From NCBI GenBank assembly GCA_031404155.1, contig JANNGZ010000284.1:1-5834 (forward strand): a stretch of 5,834 bases of DNA, written 5' to 3'. The notes beneath the pieces were generated by a model. It was not told the DNA's origin. It searched no databases and saw only the letters and a program-made list of their open reading frames with translations. The position numbers were made by a program, and so were the translations under genes. Positions 5,746 to 5,834 of the stretch are shown piece after piece (position 1 is the stretch's first letter; each line of letters starts with the position of its first letter). The DNA comes from JANNGZ01 sp031404155. GTDB taxonomy: Bacteria > Pseudomonadota > Gammaproteobacteria > Burkholderiales > Burkholderiaceae_C.

Positions 5746-5832
5746 CTGCAAAGGGGCTCAGCCTTGGCGCATAACGCAGCTGTGCCGGGTGGCAATGCGT
5801 GGCTTTGCAACGACGGATCAGCCCCTTTGCAG
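5746..5832. repeat. Structured inverted repeat at the window edge
   Basis: CTGCAAAGGGGCT (5746-5758) and its perfect reverse complement (5820-5832) form a 13-bp stem closing an 87-base unit. Inside are smaller nested stems: ACGCA 5774-5778 with TGCGT 5796-5800, and TGCC 5783-5786 with GGCA 5791-5794. No open frame of note crosses it. It may be an interspersed palindromic repeat, a terminator-like structure for a gene beyond the window, or the end of a mobile element; the window stops too soon to say. Confidence 0.6.
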
Positions 5833-5834
5833 TC

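Overview
The window is about 5.8 kb of very GC-rich bacterial chromosome. The gene families point to a betaproteobacterium, most likely Burkholderiales and close to Comamonadaceae. These families are a fused indolepyruvate ferredoxin oxidoreductase, a TorF-type porin with a terminal Phe, a DUF4743 Nudix hydrolase and a Burkholderiales-style glycine-zipper protein. The taxonomic call is inference from family content and composition. No rRNA, tRNA, CRISPR array or transposase gene was found.

Layout on the + strand: the 3' end of an indolepyruvate ferredoxin oxidoreductase gene (2-700) is followed by a GC hairpin (701-722). Next come a TorF/Gcw_chp outer-membrane protein (782-1516), a Nudix hydrolase of the thiamine-diphosphate damage-control type (1662-2531), and a two-domain protein (2652-4325). 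That protein joins a glucosyl-3-phosphoglycerate synthase-like glycosyltransferase to a SerB-like HAD domain. On the - strand, facing it, is a membrane-anchored glycine-zipper protein (5420-4605). The remaining 5421-5834 shows no convincing gene. It holds a small palindrome, a 12-bp tandem repeat and a structured inverted repeat at the window edge.

The genes do not form one clear pathway. The + strand genes are separated by 81, 145 and 120 bases and each looks like its own unit. Housekeeping or damage-control metabolism (IOR, Nudix) sits beside envelope functions (porin, glycine-zipper protein) and a possible compatible-solute enzyme (the GT-HAD fusion).

Two things stand out. First, the HAD half of the fusion keeps motifs II-IV, but its motif I reads SMEGC where an active enzyme has DxDxT. 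It is therefore probably not a normal phosphatase. Second, the convergent intergenic region (4408-4612) is a 205-base imperfect inverted repeat. Its arms align in register over 62 positions, and all ten transition-type mismatches are G-U pairs on the + strand and none is A-C. That is the signature expected of an element folded as + strand RNA. Its right end also supplies the stop codon of the glycine-zipper gene.
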